From Bradyrhizobium glycinis (GTDB taxonomy: Bacteria > Pseudomonadota > Alphaproteobacteria > Rhizobiales > Xanthobacteraceae), in the NCBI RefSeq assembly GCF_016031655.1, contig NZ_JACCHQ010000002.1:310001-374000 (forward strand): a DNA stretch of 64,000 bases, written 5' to 3'. Position numbers and translations under genes: made by a program. Positions 33,331-43,148 of this stretch are shown piece after piece. The stretch's first letter is position 1. The number at the start of each line of letters is the position of its first letter. The notes beneath the pieces were generated by a model. It saw only the letters and a list, made by a program, of their open reading frames with translations. It searched no databases and was not told the DNA's origin.

Positions 33331-34847
33331 GCTCGAACCTGTACGACCGCCTGCTCGCCGGCGCGGAGTCCGATCCGTCCATCTGCATCGAGAAGGACGA
33401 CGGCGCGACGTTGAGCTATGCCGAACTCGCCGCCCTCAGCGGCAGGCTCGCGAACTTCCTCGCCAGCATCGGCATCGGCCCGAACCACCGTGTCGCGGCC
33501 AAGGTGGAGAAATCCGTCGAGGCCGTCGCGCTCTATCTCGCAACGCTGCGCGCAGGCGCGGTCTATCTGCCGCTCAACACCGCCTATACGCCGGCCGAGA
33601 CCGAATATTTCATCCGCGACGCCCAGCCGACATTGATCGTGTGCGATCCCAGGGAAGAGGCCGATTTGCGGGCCATCGCCGCCAAGGCAGGCGGCCGGGT
33701 CGAGACGCTCGATCAGCGCGGCAAGGGTTCGCTCGTCCAGGCCGTGGCAGACTTTCCGGCGCGATTTGACAGCATCGCCAGGGCGAATGACGATCTCGCC
33801 GCCATCCTCTACACGTCGGGTACGACCGGCCGCTCGAAGGGAGCGATGCTGACGCACGGCAATCTCTCCTCGAACGCCCTGACACTCGTCCAGGAGTGGC
33901 GCTATTCGGGCAAAGACGTGCTGATCCATGCCCTGCCGATCTATCATGTCCACGGGCTCTTCGTGGCGTGCAATGTCTCTTTCGCCGCACACGCGCGCAT
34001 CCTGTTCATGCAGAAGTTCGACGCCGAGCGCATTCTGACAATGATGGCGCGCAGCACCGTTCTGATGGGGGTGCCGACCTTCTATGTCCGCCTGCTCGAG
34101 AGCCCTGACCTGAACGAGCGAAGCACCGCCAACATGAGGCTGTTCGTCGCCGGCTCGGCGCCGCTTCTGGCCGAGACACACCGGGCCTGGAAGGCGCGGA
34201 CCGGGCATGCGATCCTGGAGCGCTACGGCATGACCGAGACCGGGATGATCGCCTCCAATCCCTACGAGGGGCCGCGTATTGCAGGCTCAGTCGGCCGGCC
34301 GCTTCCCGCGGTCGAGGTTCGCATCACCGATCCGGAGACCGGCGCAATGCTTCCGGTCGGCGACGTCGGCATGATCGAGGTGAAGGGGCCCAACGTGTTC
34401 GCGGGCTACTGGAACATGCCGGACAAGACCGCGGCCGAATTTCGTGCCGACGGCTTCTTCATCACGGGCGATCTCGGCAAACTCGACGCGAACGGCTATC
34501 TGCACATCGTCGGGCGCGGCAAGGACCTCATCATCACCGGCGGGTTCAACGTGTACCCCAAGGAGATCGAAACCGAAATCGACGCGATCCCGGGCGTCGC
34601 CGAGAGCGCTGTCGTCGGCGTGCCGCACGCCGATTTTGGCGAGGGTGTCACCGCGGCGGTGGTTCGCTCGCCGGGCTCGTCGGTCGACGAGCGCGCCATT
34701 CTCGCCGCGCTGTCCGGACGATTGGCAAAATTCAAACAGCCAAAGCGGGTCGTGTTCGTCGACGGCCTGCCGCGCAACACGATGGGAAAGGTTCAGAAGA
34801 ACGTCTTGCGCGAACGCTTTGCCGACCTCTATTCCGGCCGGGCATAG
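33327..34847 (+). CDS. matB: Malonyl-CoA synthetase
   Basis: 506 residues, ATP-dependent ligation of malonate to CoA. The ANL-superfamily P-loop YTSGTTGRSKG is at 162-172, ERYGMTETGM near 300, GDLGKLDANGYLHIVGRGKDL near 382-402 and the catalytic Lys in MGKVQKN near 488. Residues of the malonate pocket typical of MatB (Arg in the TxMRLFVAGSAPL region) are plausible. Last gene of the operon; a strong hairpin follows. Confidence 0.95.
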   Translation: MSSNLYDRLLAGAESDPSICIEKDDGATLSYAELAALSGRLANFLASIGIGPNHRVAAKVEKSVEAVALYLATLRAGAVYLPLNTAYTPAETEYFIRDAQPTLIVCDPREEADLRAIAAKAGGRVETLDQRGKGSLVQAVADFPARFDSIARANDDLAAILYTSGTTGRSKGAMLTHGNLSSNALTLVQEWRYSGKDVLIHALPIYHVHGLFVACNVSFAAHARILFMQKFDAERILTMMARSTVLMGVPTFYVRLLESPDLNERSTANMRLFVAGSAPLLAETHRAWKARTGHAILERYGMTETGMIASNPYEGPRIAGSVGRPLPAVEVRITDPETGAMLPVGDVGMIEVKGPNVFAGYWNMPDKTAAEFRADGFFITGDLGKLDANGYLHIVGRGKDLIITGGFNVYPKEIETEIDAIPGVAESAVVGVPHADFGEGVTAAVVRSPGSSVDERAILAALSGRLAKFKQPKRVVFVDGLPRNTMGKVQKNVLRERFADLYSGRA

Positions 34848-34871
34848 CGACGTGTTTTAAGGTGCAAGGAC

Positions 34872-34898
34872 GAGGAGCGGCCTCGCCGGCCGCTCCTC
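34872..34898. terminator. Bidirectional terminator hairpin
   Basis: GAGGAGCGGCC (34872-34882) pairs over 11 bp with GGCCGCTCCTC (34888-34898), five-base loop, between matB and the convergent small gene. Confidence 0.7.
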
Positions 34899-34902
34899 CG
34901 TA

Positions 34903-35241
34903 TCAGCTGGTGGCAGGCTCAGGCCTGTCGCGATCAGGCGGTGTGAGGTCGAGTCGGATCCCGGATGGCCCGAGCACCGGCGACAGCAATGTGTCGACCT
35001 TCATGGTCGGGCTGCCCCGATCCCAGCTCGACCACGGCATCGTGTCCAGGTACGGGATCGGCGGCAAGGCGAGCCGTTCGAAAGTGTCCGTCGTCTTGGC
35101 GACAGCGCCGCCAGCGCTTTCGGCGCCGAAGGCGGCAAAGGGCACCAGCGAGAGGCCGGCGCCAACGGCCAAGGCGGCGAGCCGGCGCAACGTTTTCTGG
35201 GTGGTTTCCCCGCGAGCGGAGAAAGCACGATCCTTGATCAT
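34903..35241 (-). CDS. Small exported hypothetical protein
   Basis: 112 residues from ATG 35241, AAGGAGG 5 bases upstream. An N-terminal hydrophobic segment (LRRLAALAVGAGLSLVPFAAFG, with cleavage likely after FGA) predicts export. The mature part contains RLALPPIPYLDTMPWSSWD and is Pro/Asp-rich. Family unknown; Bradyrhizobium has several such proteins. Confidence 0.65.
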   Translation of the reverse strand: MIKDRAFSARGETTQKTLRRLAALAVGAGLSLVPFAAFGAESAGGAVAKTTDTFERLALPPIPYLDTMPWSSWDRGSPTMKVDTLLSPVLGPSGIRLDLTPPDRDRPEPATS

Positions 35242-35296
35242 TTCATCCTCCTTTCGTGTCGAAACAGATCCAATCGATCATGAGTTCATGGCAAAC

Positions 35297-35320
35297 GAGC
35301 CCGGCCGTTCGGCCGGGCTC
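35297..35320 (-). terminator. groEL terminator hairpin
   Basis: GAGCCCGGCC (35297-35306) pairs perfectly with GGCCGGGCTC (35311-35320), loop GTTC, ten bases beyond the groEL stop in the direction of transcription. Confidence 0.65.
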
Positions 35321-35329
35321 GCTCGTCTT

Positions 35330-36979
<1,650 letters not shown>

Positions 36980-36985
36980 TCAGCG

Positions 36986-37300
36986 TTACGCCGCCTTCTT
37001 CAGCGTGCCGGCCTGCTCGGCCACGCCGAGAAGATCGCTTTCCTTCATGATCAAGAGCTCCTCGCCGTCGATCTTGACCTCGGTGCCCGACCACTTGCCG
37101 AACAGCACCCGGTCGCCGACCTTGACGTCGAGCGGCACGAGTTGGCCCTGCTCGTTTCGTCCACCCGGTCCCACGGCGATGACCTCGCCCTGCTGCGGCT
37201 TCTCCTTGGCGGTGTCGGGAATGATGATGCCCCCGGCGGTCTTCTCCTCGGCATCGATGCGGCGCACGAGCACACGGTCGTGCAACGGGCGGAAATGCAT
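36986..37300 (-). CDS. groS: Co-chaperonin GroES
   Basis: 104 residues from ATG 37300. AAGGAGG lies 6 bases before this ATG and touches an earlier ATG at 37306, so 37300 ([10 protein letters not shown]) is preferred. Motifs: [31 protein letters not shown] (mobile loop), GPGGRNE roof loop and [29 protein letters not shown]. Heptameric lid for GroEL. The groES-groEL gap is 36 bases. Confidence 0.97.
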   Translation of the reverse strand: MHFRPLHDRVLVRRIDAEEKTAGGIIIPDTAKEKPQQGEVIAVGPGGRNEQGQLVPLDVKVGDRVLFGKWSGTEVKIDGEELLIMKESDLLGVAEQAGTLKKAA

Positions 37301-37372
37301 GCACATCCTCCTTGGGTAGGTTCAGCGATGTCCAAAATCCGGGTCCGGAACCGGCCCCCGGGCGGCAAACGA

Positions 37373-37400
37373 CCTAGGAACAAGCCTCTTCCGGTTCAAG
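37373..37400 (-). promoter_or_regulatory. RpoH-like heat-shock promoter of groESL
   Basis: On the minus strand CTTGAA (37400-37395) and CCTAGG (37378-37373) are separated by 16 bases, close to the alphaproteobacterial sigma-32 pattern CTTG-N17-18-CYTATNT. No CIRCE inverted repeat (TTAGCACTC-N9-GAGTGCTAA) is found upstream of groES. Confidence 0.5.
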
Positions 37401-37531
37401 GGTCTCGGCAAAAAAATTTTCGTCCCTTAAGAGCGCCTGTGCGAAGGGAGCGGCTGGAGGGGCGGAAGACTTCGACGGCCAGAAACCATGCGTTAAGATG
37501 TACTGGTCCGTCCCCCCAGCGAGAAACGACC

Positions 37532-38419
37532 ATGCCGCAACAATTCGACCGGTCCGCAGAAGATCTCGGCAACGCCATCCATTTCGAGCACGTCAACATC
37601 CAGGTCCCGGACCAGCGCCTCGCCACGCTGTTCTATGTCGCCGGGCTCGGGCTCACCCGCGATCCCTACCTGATGGTGTCCGACACCAACATGTGGATCA
37701 ACGCCGGGCGGAGCCAGTTTCATCTGCCGAGCGGCCGGCCGCAGGTGCTGCGCGGACACATTGGCCTCGTCATCGCAGGCCGCGAGGCGCTGCTGGCGCG
37801 GCTTGCATCGGTCGCGATGAAGCTCGAGGGCACGGCGTTCGCATTCAGGGAGCACAACGACCATGTCGAGGCGGTTTGCCCCTGGGGTAACCGCGTGCGC
37901 TGCTACGAGCCCGACGCCGCGCGGTTCGGCCGGATCGCACTCGGCATTCCCTATGTCGAGTTCGACGTGCCGGTAGGGTCGGCGGCCGGCATCTGCGCCT
38001 TCTATCCCGAGATCATGGGCATGCCCGCGAGCTTGCGGAACGGCGAGGCCAAAGTTGCCGCCGTGCAGACGGGCCGCAACCAGCATCTGCTGTTCCGCGA
38101 GACCGACCGGCCGCACGCCGACTATGACGGTCACCATGTGCAGATGTACATCACCGACTTCTCCGGTCCCTATCGCAAGCTGCTTGCGCGCAAGCTGATC
38201 TCCCGCGAGGACAATCAATACCAATACCGGTTCTGCGACATCGTCGACCTCGACAGCGGCAAGCCGCTGTTCACGGTCGAGCACGAGGTGCGCTCGGCGA
38301 CCCACCCCATGTTCATGCGTCCGATGGTCAACCGCAATCCGGCGCTCAACAACCGCAATTACGCCTTCGGCCACGACGAGTCGTCCTGGGCGATGGGGCC
38401 GGACCAGTACGAGGGGTGA
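37532..38419 (+). CDS. VOC-superfamily protein, two-module
   Basis: 295 residues from ATG 37532. An N-terminal module starting HFEHVNIQVPDQRLATLFYVAGLG is typical of vicinal oxygen chelate proteins (glyoxalase/dioxygenase fold); a second copy begins PYVEFDVPVGSAAGICAFYPEIMG. Potential metal ligands are His of HFEHV and Glu in LLFRETD. The reaction is not predictable. It is followed by a dispersed repeat and has no evident operon partners. Confidence 0.8.
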   Translation: MPQQFDRSAEDLGNAIHFEHVNIQVPDQRLATLFYVAGLGLTRDPYLMVSDTNMWINAGRSQFHLPSGRPQVLRGHIGLVIAGREALLARLASVAMKLEGTAFAFREHNDHVEAVCPWGNRVRCYEPDAARFGRIALGIPYVEFDVPVGSAAGICAFYPEIMGMPASLRNGEAKVAAVQTGRNQHLLFRETDRPHADYDGHHVQMYITDFSGPYRKLLARKLISREDNQYQYRFCDIVDLDSGKPLFTVEHEVRSATHPMFMRPMVNRNPALNNRNYAFGHDESSWAMGPDQYEG

Positions 38420-38451
38420 TCCTCACGCCGCGGCTGCGCAGGTCACGCTAA

Positions 38452-38550
38452 AGCGCGATGCGATTGGGATGAATCGTCATCGCGCTCTAGGTTATTGTTT
38501 GAGCATGATCTTTCCGGAAAACCGCTGCACACTTTTCCGGATCATGCTCT
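38452..38550. repeat. Dispersed palindromic repeats (GAGCATGATC family)
   Basis: Two adjacent hairpin elements: AGCGCGATGCGATT ... CATCGCGCT (38452-38487) and GAGCATGATCTTTCCGGAAA ... TTTCCGGATCATGCTC (38501-38549). The second is one of the most frequent intergenic repeats in Bradyrhizobium. Both may act as transcription barriers between the convergent genes. Confidence 0.8.
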
Positions 38551-39598
38551 AGGGCAGATTGTCCCGCAGGAAGATGTCGATGCGGATGCGCTCCTGGTCG
38601 GGGCTGATCGGCTCGCCCGAACAATGCGCGAGCAGGACGCGCGCCGCAGACCGCGCCTCATGGCCGGCATCCTGGTTGATGATGGCGTCGAGCGTGCCGC
38701 GCACCAGGAATCGTCTCGTGTGCTCGGTCAGCTCATGGGTGATCCAGACCACCTCGCGCGCGCGGCCCGAGGCCTCGAGTGCATCGGCGATGCCGCGGTT
38801 GCCGGCGCCGCAACAATAGATGCCGCGGAGATCGGCATGGCGCGCGAGCAGCGCCGCCGTAAGCTCCCTCGTGCGGTCGCTGTCGTCGCGCCCCTCGATG
38901 ACAGGCAGTGCGGACAGGTTCGCATACTCACTCGACAGGATCTGGTGGAAGCCGAACTGCCGTTCGGTGTGATCGCGCAGCGACAACGATCCCGCAATCA
39001 CGGCGACGGTGCCCTCGCGCCCGGCAAGGAAGCGCCCCATCAGCGTGGCGGCGGTGCGGCCCGCGGCCGGATTGTCGATCCCGACATAATGCACCCGGGA
39101 CGAGCTCGGCGCGTCCGACACCAGGGTCACCACGGCAACCCCGCGCGCGACGAGCTCGTCGATCGCGGCGCGAACCCGGGGATGATCGAGCGCGATGACG
39201 GCGACGCCCTGATAGGCCGGCGAGAGGTTCTCCAGCGCACCGGCAAGCACGTCGGGGTCGAACACGTCGACATGGTGGATGTCGATGAAGCCGCGATGGC
39301 CGGCGAGCCAGTCGGCGGTGCGCGCGACCTGCTCGGTGAGGTTGGTCATGAAGCTGTTGCTGCCGGTCGGCAGCACGAAAGCAAAGCGGAAGGTCTGCCC
39401 GCGGGCGAGCCGCGCCGCGGCAAGATCGGCGCGATAGCCGAGCTTTGCCACCGCAGCCTCGACGCGCGCGACGGTCTTGGCGCGGACACCCTCGCGCCGG
39501 TTGACGACGCGATCGACGGTGGCGAGCGAAACGCCCGCCGCGCGCGCGACGTCCTCGAGCGTGGCCCGGGTCACCGGCTGGGTCGCGCCAGCCGTCAT
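38549..39598 (-). CDS. LacI-family transcriptional regulator
   Basis: 349 residues from ATG 39598, overlapping the ThuA stop (ATGA). The DNA-binding helix-turn-helix TLEDVARAAGVSLATVDRVVNRREGVRAKT at residues about 12-42 is followed by a periplasmic-binding-protein-like sensor domain. As the last gene of the ThuA/oxidoreductase/ABC operon it probably represses that operon and is induced by its sugar or polyol. No ligand can be named. Confidence 0.93.
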   Translation of the reverse strand: MTAGATQPVTRATLEDVARAAGVSLATVDRVVNRREGVRAKTVARVEAAVAKLGYRADLAAARLARGQTFRFAFVLPTGSNSFMTNLTEQVARTADWLAGHRGFIDIHHVDVFDPDVLAGALENLSPAYQGVAVIALDHPRVRAAIDELVARGVAVVTLVSDAPSSSRVHYVGIDNPAAGRTAATLMGRFLAGREGTVAVIAGSLSLRDHTERQFGFHQILSSEYANLSALPVIEGRDDSDRTRELTAALLARHADLRGIYCCGAGNRGIADALEASGRAREVVWITHELTEHTRRFLVRGTLDAIINQDAGHEARSAARVLLAHCSGEPISPDQERIRIDIFLRDNLP

Positions 39599-40239
39599 TC
39601 GCGCGCGGCCCACAGCATACCGCGGGTCATCAACGTCCGGATCTCCGGCACGTCGAGCTCGTAGGCGCGGTGGCCCAGCGAGGAATAGAACACCCTCCCC
39701 GCGCCATAGCGCTTCTTCCACACCACGGGCATCACCACGCCCTCGATCCAGGGCGCGTGCTCACCGCTGAAAGTCGTCGTTGCCAAGACCTCGATGGCGG
39801 GATCGACATGCATGTAATATTGCTCGGAACGATGCTCGAAGCTCTTCAAACCCGTCATGATCGGATCGTCCGGTTTCGTCAAGTCGACCTTGTAGTCGAT
39901 GATGTTGCCGGGATGGGCGACCCACTGCCCGCCGCACAGGAATTGGTAATCGACCGATTCGCGGAAAGCATCGCACATGCCGCCATGATGCCCGGCAAGC
40001 CCAACGCCGTTGCGCACCGCTTCGCAGAGATTGAGTGCTTCCGCCTTCTCGATCTTCGACATCGTGTAGATCGGTATGATCAGCGACAGATCATGGATCG
40101 CGGGATCGGCAAAGGCTGCCGTCGTGGTTTCGATCCGCACCTCGAAGCCTTCCGCCTTCAGCCAGCCGCGGATCATCGAAGCGCAGAGATCGGGATCGTG
40201 TCCCGGCCAGCCACCCCATACAATCATTGCCTTGCGCAT
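39595..40239 (-). CDS. ThuA domain protein
   Basis: 214 residues from ATG 40239: GAGGGA is 6 bases upstream of it but abuts the earlier ATG at 40245. ThuA-like class I glutamine-amidotransferase-like fold with IVWGGWPGHDP at the N-terminus, GLAGHHGGMCDAF in the nucleophile-elbow position and MPVVWKKRYGAGRVFYSSLGH at the C-terminus. ThuA proteins take part in oxidation of trehalose and other sugars to 3-keto forms in rhizobia, together with a ThuB-type Gfo/Idh/MocA oxidoreductase, which is exactly the neighbour here. Confidence 0.9.
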   Translation of the reverse strand: MRKAMIVWGGWPGHDPDLCASMIRGWLKAEGFEVRIETTTAAFADPAIHDLSLIIPIYTMSKIEKAEALNLCEAVRNGVGLAGHHGGMCDAFRESVDYQFLCGGQWVAHPGNIIDYKVDLTKPDDPIMTGLKSFEHRSEQYYMHVDPAIEVLATTTFSGEHAPWIEGVVMPVVWKKRYGAGRVFYSSLGHRAYELDVPEIRTLMTRGMLWAARE

Positions 40240-40249
40240 GGTCATTCCC

Positions 40250-41347
40250 TCAATCGATCTGTCCGGTTTCACGCCCCGTGGGCAGCATCGCCGGCCGCTC
40301 GACGCGGCTCTCGATCTTGACGCGGCGGCCCTCGTCGGCGGAGGTCTGGAACGCCTCCATCACCTCCAGCACGTGGAAGGCGAGCGCGCCGCTGGCGCGA
40401 TGTGGCCGGTCATTCAGGATCGCGCCAGCCATGTCGGCGACGCCGATGGAGCGGAACTCGCCCTCGACGTGGCCGTGCGTCAGCGGCACCGCTTCCCATT
40501 CGCCGCCGGTCTTGGCCACCTGCACCTCGCCGCCGAAGCGATTTGGATCGGGCACCAGCATGCTGCCCTTGTCGCCGTAGATCTCGATCGGCGCATGCCG
40601 ATGTTTCGGCACGTCGAAGCTCATGGTGATCGACACGACCGCCCCGCTCTCGAACTCCAGCGTCCCCGCGACGTGGGTCGCGACCTCGACCGGAATCAGC
40701 GCGCCGTTCATCGGCTGGCTGGTGACGAGGCGCTCGGTCCTCGGACGGGCGATCGAGCCCATCACGCTGGCGACCGGGCCGAGCAATTGCACGAGGTCGG
40801 TGATGTAATACGGCCCCATGTCGAGCATCGGTCCGCCGCCGCGCAGGTAATAGAAGCCCGGCGCCGGATGCCAGCGCTCGTGGCCGGGGCAGCCGAAGAA
40901 AACGCTGCCCGCGACGGGCGTGCCGATCGCACCGTCGTCGATCAGCTTGCGCGCGGTCTGATGGCCGCCGCCGAGGAACGTATCGGGCGCGCAGCCGACG
41001 CGCAGGTTCTTCTGTGCGGCGAGCTCCATGACCTTGCGCGCCTCAGTGACGTTGATGCCGAGCGGCTTCTCCGAATGAACGTGCTTGCCGGCGTTCAGCA
41101 CCGCTAGGCTGACGTCGGTGTGGGCGAGCGGCACCGTGAGGTTGACGATTATTTCGACATCGTCGCGCTTCAGCAATTGGTCGACCCGCATTCCCGGCAA
41201 GCCGAATGCCGCGCCCTGGCGCTCGGCAACCTCGCTGCGCATGTCGGCGAGCGCCCTGACCTCCATGACGGGAAAGCGCTGGGCCGCCTTGAGGTAGGCG
41301 GTGCTGATCACACCACAGCCTATGATCCCGATGCCGACTTTTCTCAT
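40250..41347 (-). CDS. Gfo/Idh/MocA-family oxidoreductase (ThuB-like)
   Basis: 365 residues. Rossmann fold starts VGIGIIGCGVISTAYLKAAQ; the dinucleotide-binding Asp and the EKPLG motif (HSEKPLGINVTEA, with the catalytic Lys) are present, followed by the alpha/beta substrate domain with RGGGPMLDMGPYY. It oxidises a sugar or polyol hydroxyl with NAD(P). Operon position between the ABC permeases and the ThuA gene supports a keto-sugar pathway. Confidence 0.93.
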   Translation of the reverse strand: MRKVGIGIIGCGVISTAYLKAAQRFPVMEVRALADMRSEVAERQGAAFGLPGMRVDQLLKRDDVEIIVNLTVPLAHTDVSLAVLNAGKHVHSEKPLGINVTEARKVMELAAQKNLRVGCAPDTFLGGGHQTARKLIDDGAIGTPVAGSVFFGCPGHERWHPAPGFYYLRGGGPMLDMGPYYITDLVQLLGPVASVMGSIARPRTERLVTSQPMNGALIPVEVATHVAGTLEFESGAVVSITMSFDVPKHRHAPIEIYGDKGSMLVPDPNRFGGEVQVAKTGGEWEAVPLTHGHVEGEFRSIGVADMAGAILNDRPHRASGALAFHVLEVMEAFQTSADEGRRVKIESRVERPAMLPTGRETGQID

Positions 41348-41366
41348 TATGATCTCCTCAGATGGC

Positions 41367-42212
41367 TCATCCCTTGACCGCGCCTGCGGTGAGGCCGGCC
41401 ACGATGTGCTTCTGCGCCAGCAGGAACAGAATGATCGTGGGCAGGATGGTGAGCATGATGAAGGCCAGGATCAGGTGCCATTCGGACGAATATTCGCCCT
41501 GGTAGACCATGATGCCGAGCGGCCAGGGATACAGCGCATCGGTGTTCAGCATCACCAGCGGCAGCAGATAGGCGTTCCAGCTGTTGACGAAGGTGATGGT
41601 GCCGACGGTCGCCAGGATCGGACGCGACAAGGGCAGCGTCACATAGCGGAAGAACTTGATGTAGCTGCAGCCGTCGACCAGCGCGGCCTCGAGCAGCTCG
41701 TACGGAATGTCCTTGAAGAAGCGGCGTAGCAGCAGCACGCTCATGGCGAGGCTGAAGGCCACCTGCGGCAGCGCGACGCCGAAATAGGTATCGAGCAGGC
41801 CGAGATCCCGCACCTTGATGAACAGAGGCAGCACGGCGGTCGCGGCCGGGAACAGCAGGCCGAGCGTCAGATAGCTGAGCAGCATCGATGAGCCGAAGAA
41901 CCTGATATGGGCGAAGGTGAACGCGGCCATCGACGCCGTGATCAGGGTCAGCGTCACCGACAGTGTCGAGATAACAAGCGAATTGCGCAGGAGCTGCCAA
42001 TAGCGCGCCGAGAACAGGATGTCGGCGTAGTTCTGCCATTCCCATTGTGCGGGCAAGCCGAACGGATTGACGCGGAGTTCTCCGAGCGACTTGAAGCCGC
42101 CGAGCAGGGTCGCGAGCAGCGGCACCAGGACGAAGATCGCGACCAGGCCGAGGAACAGCGCCTTGAACAGCACGGCGGGATCGAACGCGTTTCTGGCACC
42201 GGCGCTATTCAT
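41367..42212 (-). CDS. Carbohydrate ABC permease (MalG-like)
   Basis: 281 residues from ATG 42212, which overlaps the end of the upstream permease by 8 bases. Six membrane helices and the EAA loop (ELLEAALVDGCSYIKFFRYVTLPLSRP). Inner-membrane half of a CUT1 sugar importer; lies in the operon after the MalF-like subunit. Confidence 0.92.
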   Translation of the reverse strand: MNSAGARNAFDPAVLFKALFLGLVAIFVLVPLLATLLGGFKSLGELRVNPFGLPAQWEWQNYADILFSARYWQLLRNSLVISTLSVTLTLITASMAAFTFAHIRFFGSSMLLSYLTLGLLFPAATAVLPLFIKVRDLGLLDTYFGVALPQVAFSLAMSVLLLRRFFKDIPYELLEAALVDGCSYIKFFRYVTLPLSRPILATVGTITFVNSWNAYLLPLVMLNTDALYPWPLGIMVYQGEYSSEWHLILAFIMLTILPTIILFLLAQKHIVAGLTAGAVKG

Positions 42213-43146
42213 CGCGCATGAACCATCGCTTGTAGGTGAAGGCAAAGGTCACGCAGATCGCGAACAGGATGACGCCGATGGCGCTGCCATAGCCGACCCG
42301 CATGCGCGAGATGCCGTTGTTGTAGAGAAAGCTCACCATCGTGTTCGAGGAGTCGGCCGGTCCGCCGCGCGTCAGCGGCATGACGAGATCGAACAGCTGC
42401 AGGGATCCGATGATGGCGAAGAACACGGACAGACGGATCGTCGGATAGAGCAAGGGGATCACGACGTGGCGCAGCGTCTGCGTCCGCGTCGCGCCGTCGA
42501 TCCGCGCGGCCTCGACCAGGGTCTTGTCGAGGCTTTGGAGCGCCGCGATGAACAGCATCATGTGGAAGCCGAAATATTTCCAGACCACCACGATCAGCAC
42601 CGCCAGCATTGCCGTGTCGGTCGAGGCCAGAAGATGCGGAGGCTCGGCGCCGAACGTGCGCCAGATCGAGGCGACGAGGCCGTAGTCGCCATCATAGACG
42701 AAGCTGAAAATCAGCCCCGTCGCAATCTCGGCGAGGATATAGGGCATGAAGAACAGCATGCGCAGCGCCACCGCGCCGCGAAACTTTTCGGCCAGCATCA
42801 AGGCCAAGGTCAGCGCGAGCGGCAGCTGGATTGCGAGCGAGACGGCGATGATCAGAGCGTTGTTGCGCAGCGCGAGCCAGAACGCGCGGGTTTCCAGCAC
42901 GAAGCGGTAATTGTCGAGGCCGATCCAGTTGGTCGGCCTGCCGAAGCCGTTCCAGTTGAAGGCCGAGTACCAGGCGGCCTCGCCGATCGGCAGCACCACG
43001 AACAGCGTGAACAGCAGCAGCGCGGGCGGCAGGAACAGGATCAGGACCGTGAAGCGTCCGTCCCAGCCTGGGCCACGAACCGCGACCTGGGGGGCCGCCT
43101 CACCGGCAACGCCGATCGGCGAGGTGATCGCGATCCGTCGCGCCAC
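42205..43146 (-). CDS. Carbohydrate ABC permease (MalF-like)
   Basis: 313 residues. Six membrane segments; EAA motif VEAARIDGATRTQTLRHVVIPLLYP. It pairs with the MalG-like subunit. The nucleotide-binding subunit is missing from the cluster, so a shared ATPase (MsmX/UgpC type) encoded elsewhere is required. Confidence 0.93.
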   Translation of the reverse strand: MARRIAITSPIGVAGEAAPQVAVRGPGWDGRFTVLILFLPPALLLFTLFVVLPIGEAAWYSAFNWNGFGRPTNWIGLDNYRFVLETRAFWLALRNNALIIAVSLAIQLPLALTLALMLAEKFRGAVALRMLFFMPYILAEIATGLIFSFVYDGDYGLVASIWRTFGAEPPHLLASTDTAMLAVLIVVVWKYFGFHMMLFIAALQSLDKTLVEAARIDGATRTQTLRHVVIPLLYPTIRLSVFFAIIGSLQLFDLVMPLTRGGPADSSNTMVSFLYNNGISRMRVGYGSAIGVILFAICVTFAFTYKRWFMRDE

Positions 43147-43148
43147 AA

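Noticed and set aside
37307..37420. CIRCE element for groESL
   Set aside because: TTAGCACTC-N9-GAGTGCTAA, even with mismatches, was not found; an RpoH-like promoter was found instead.
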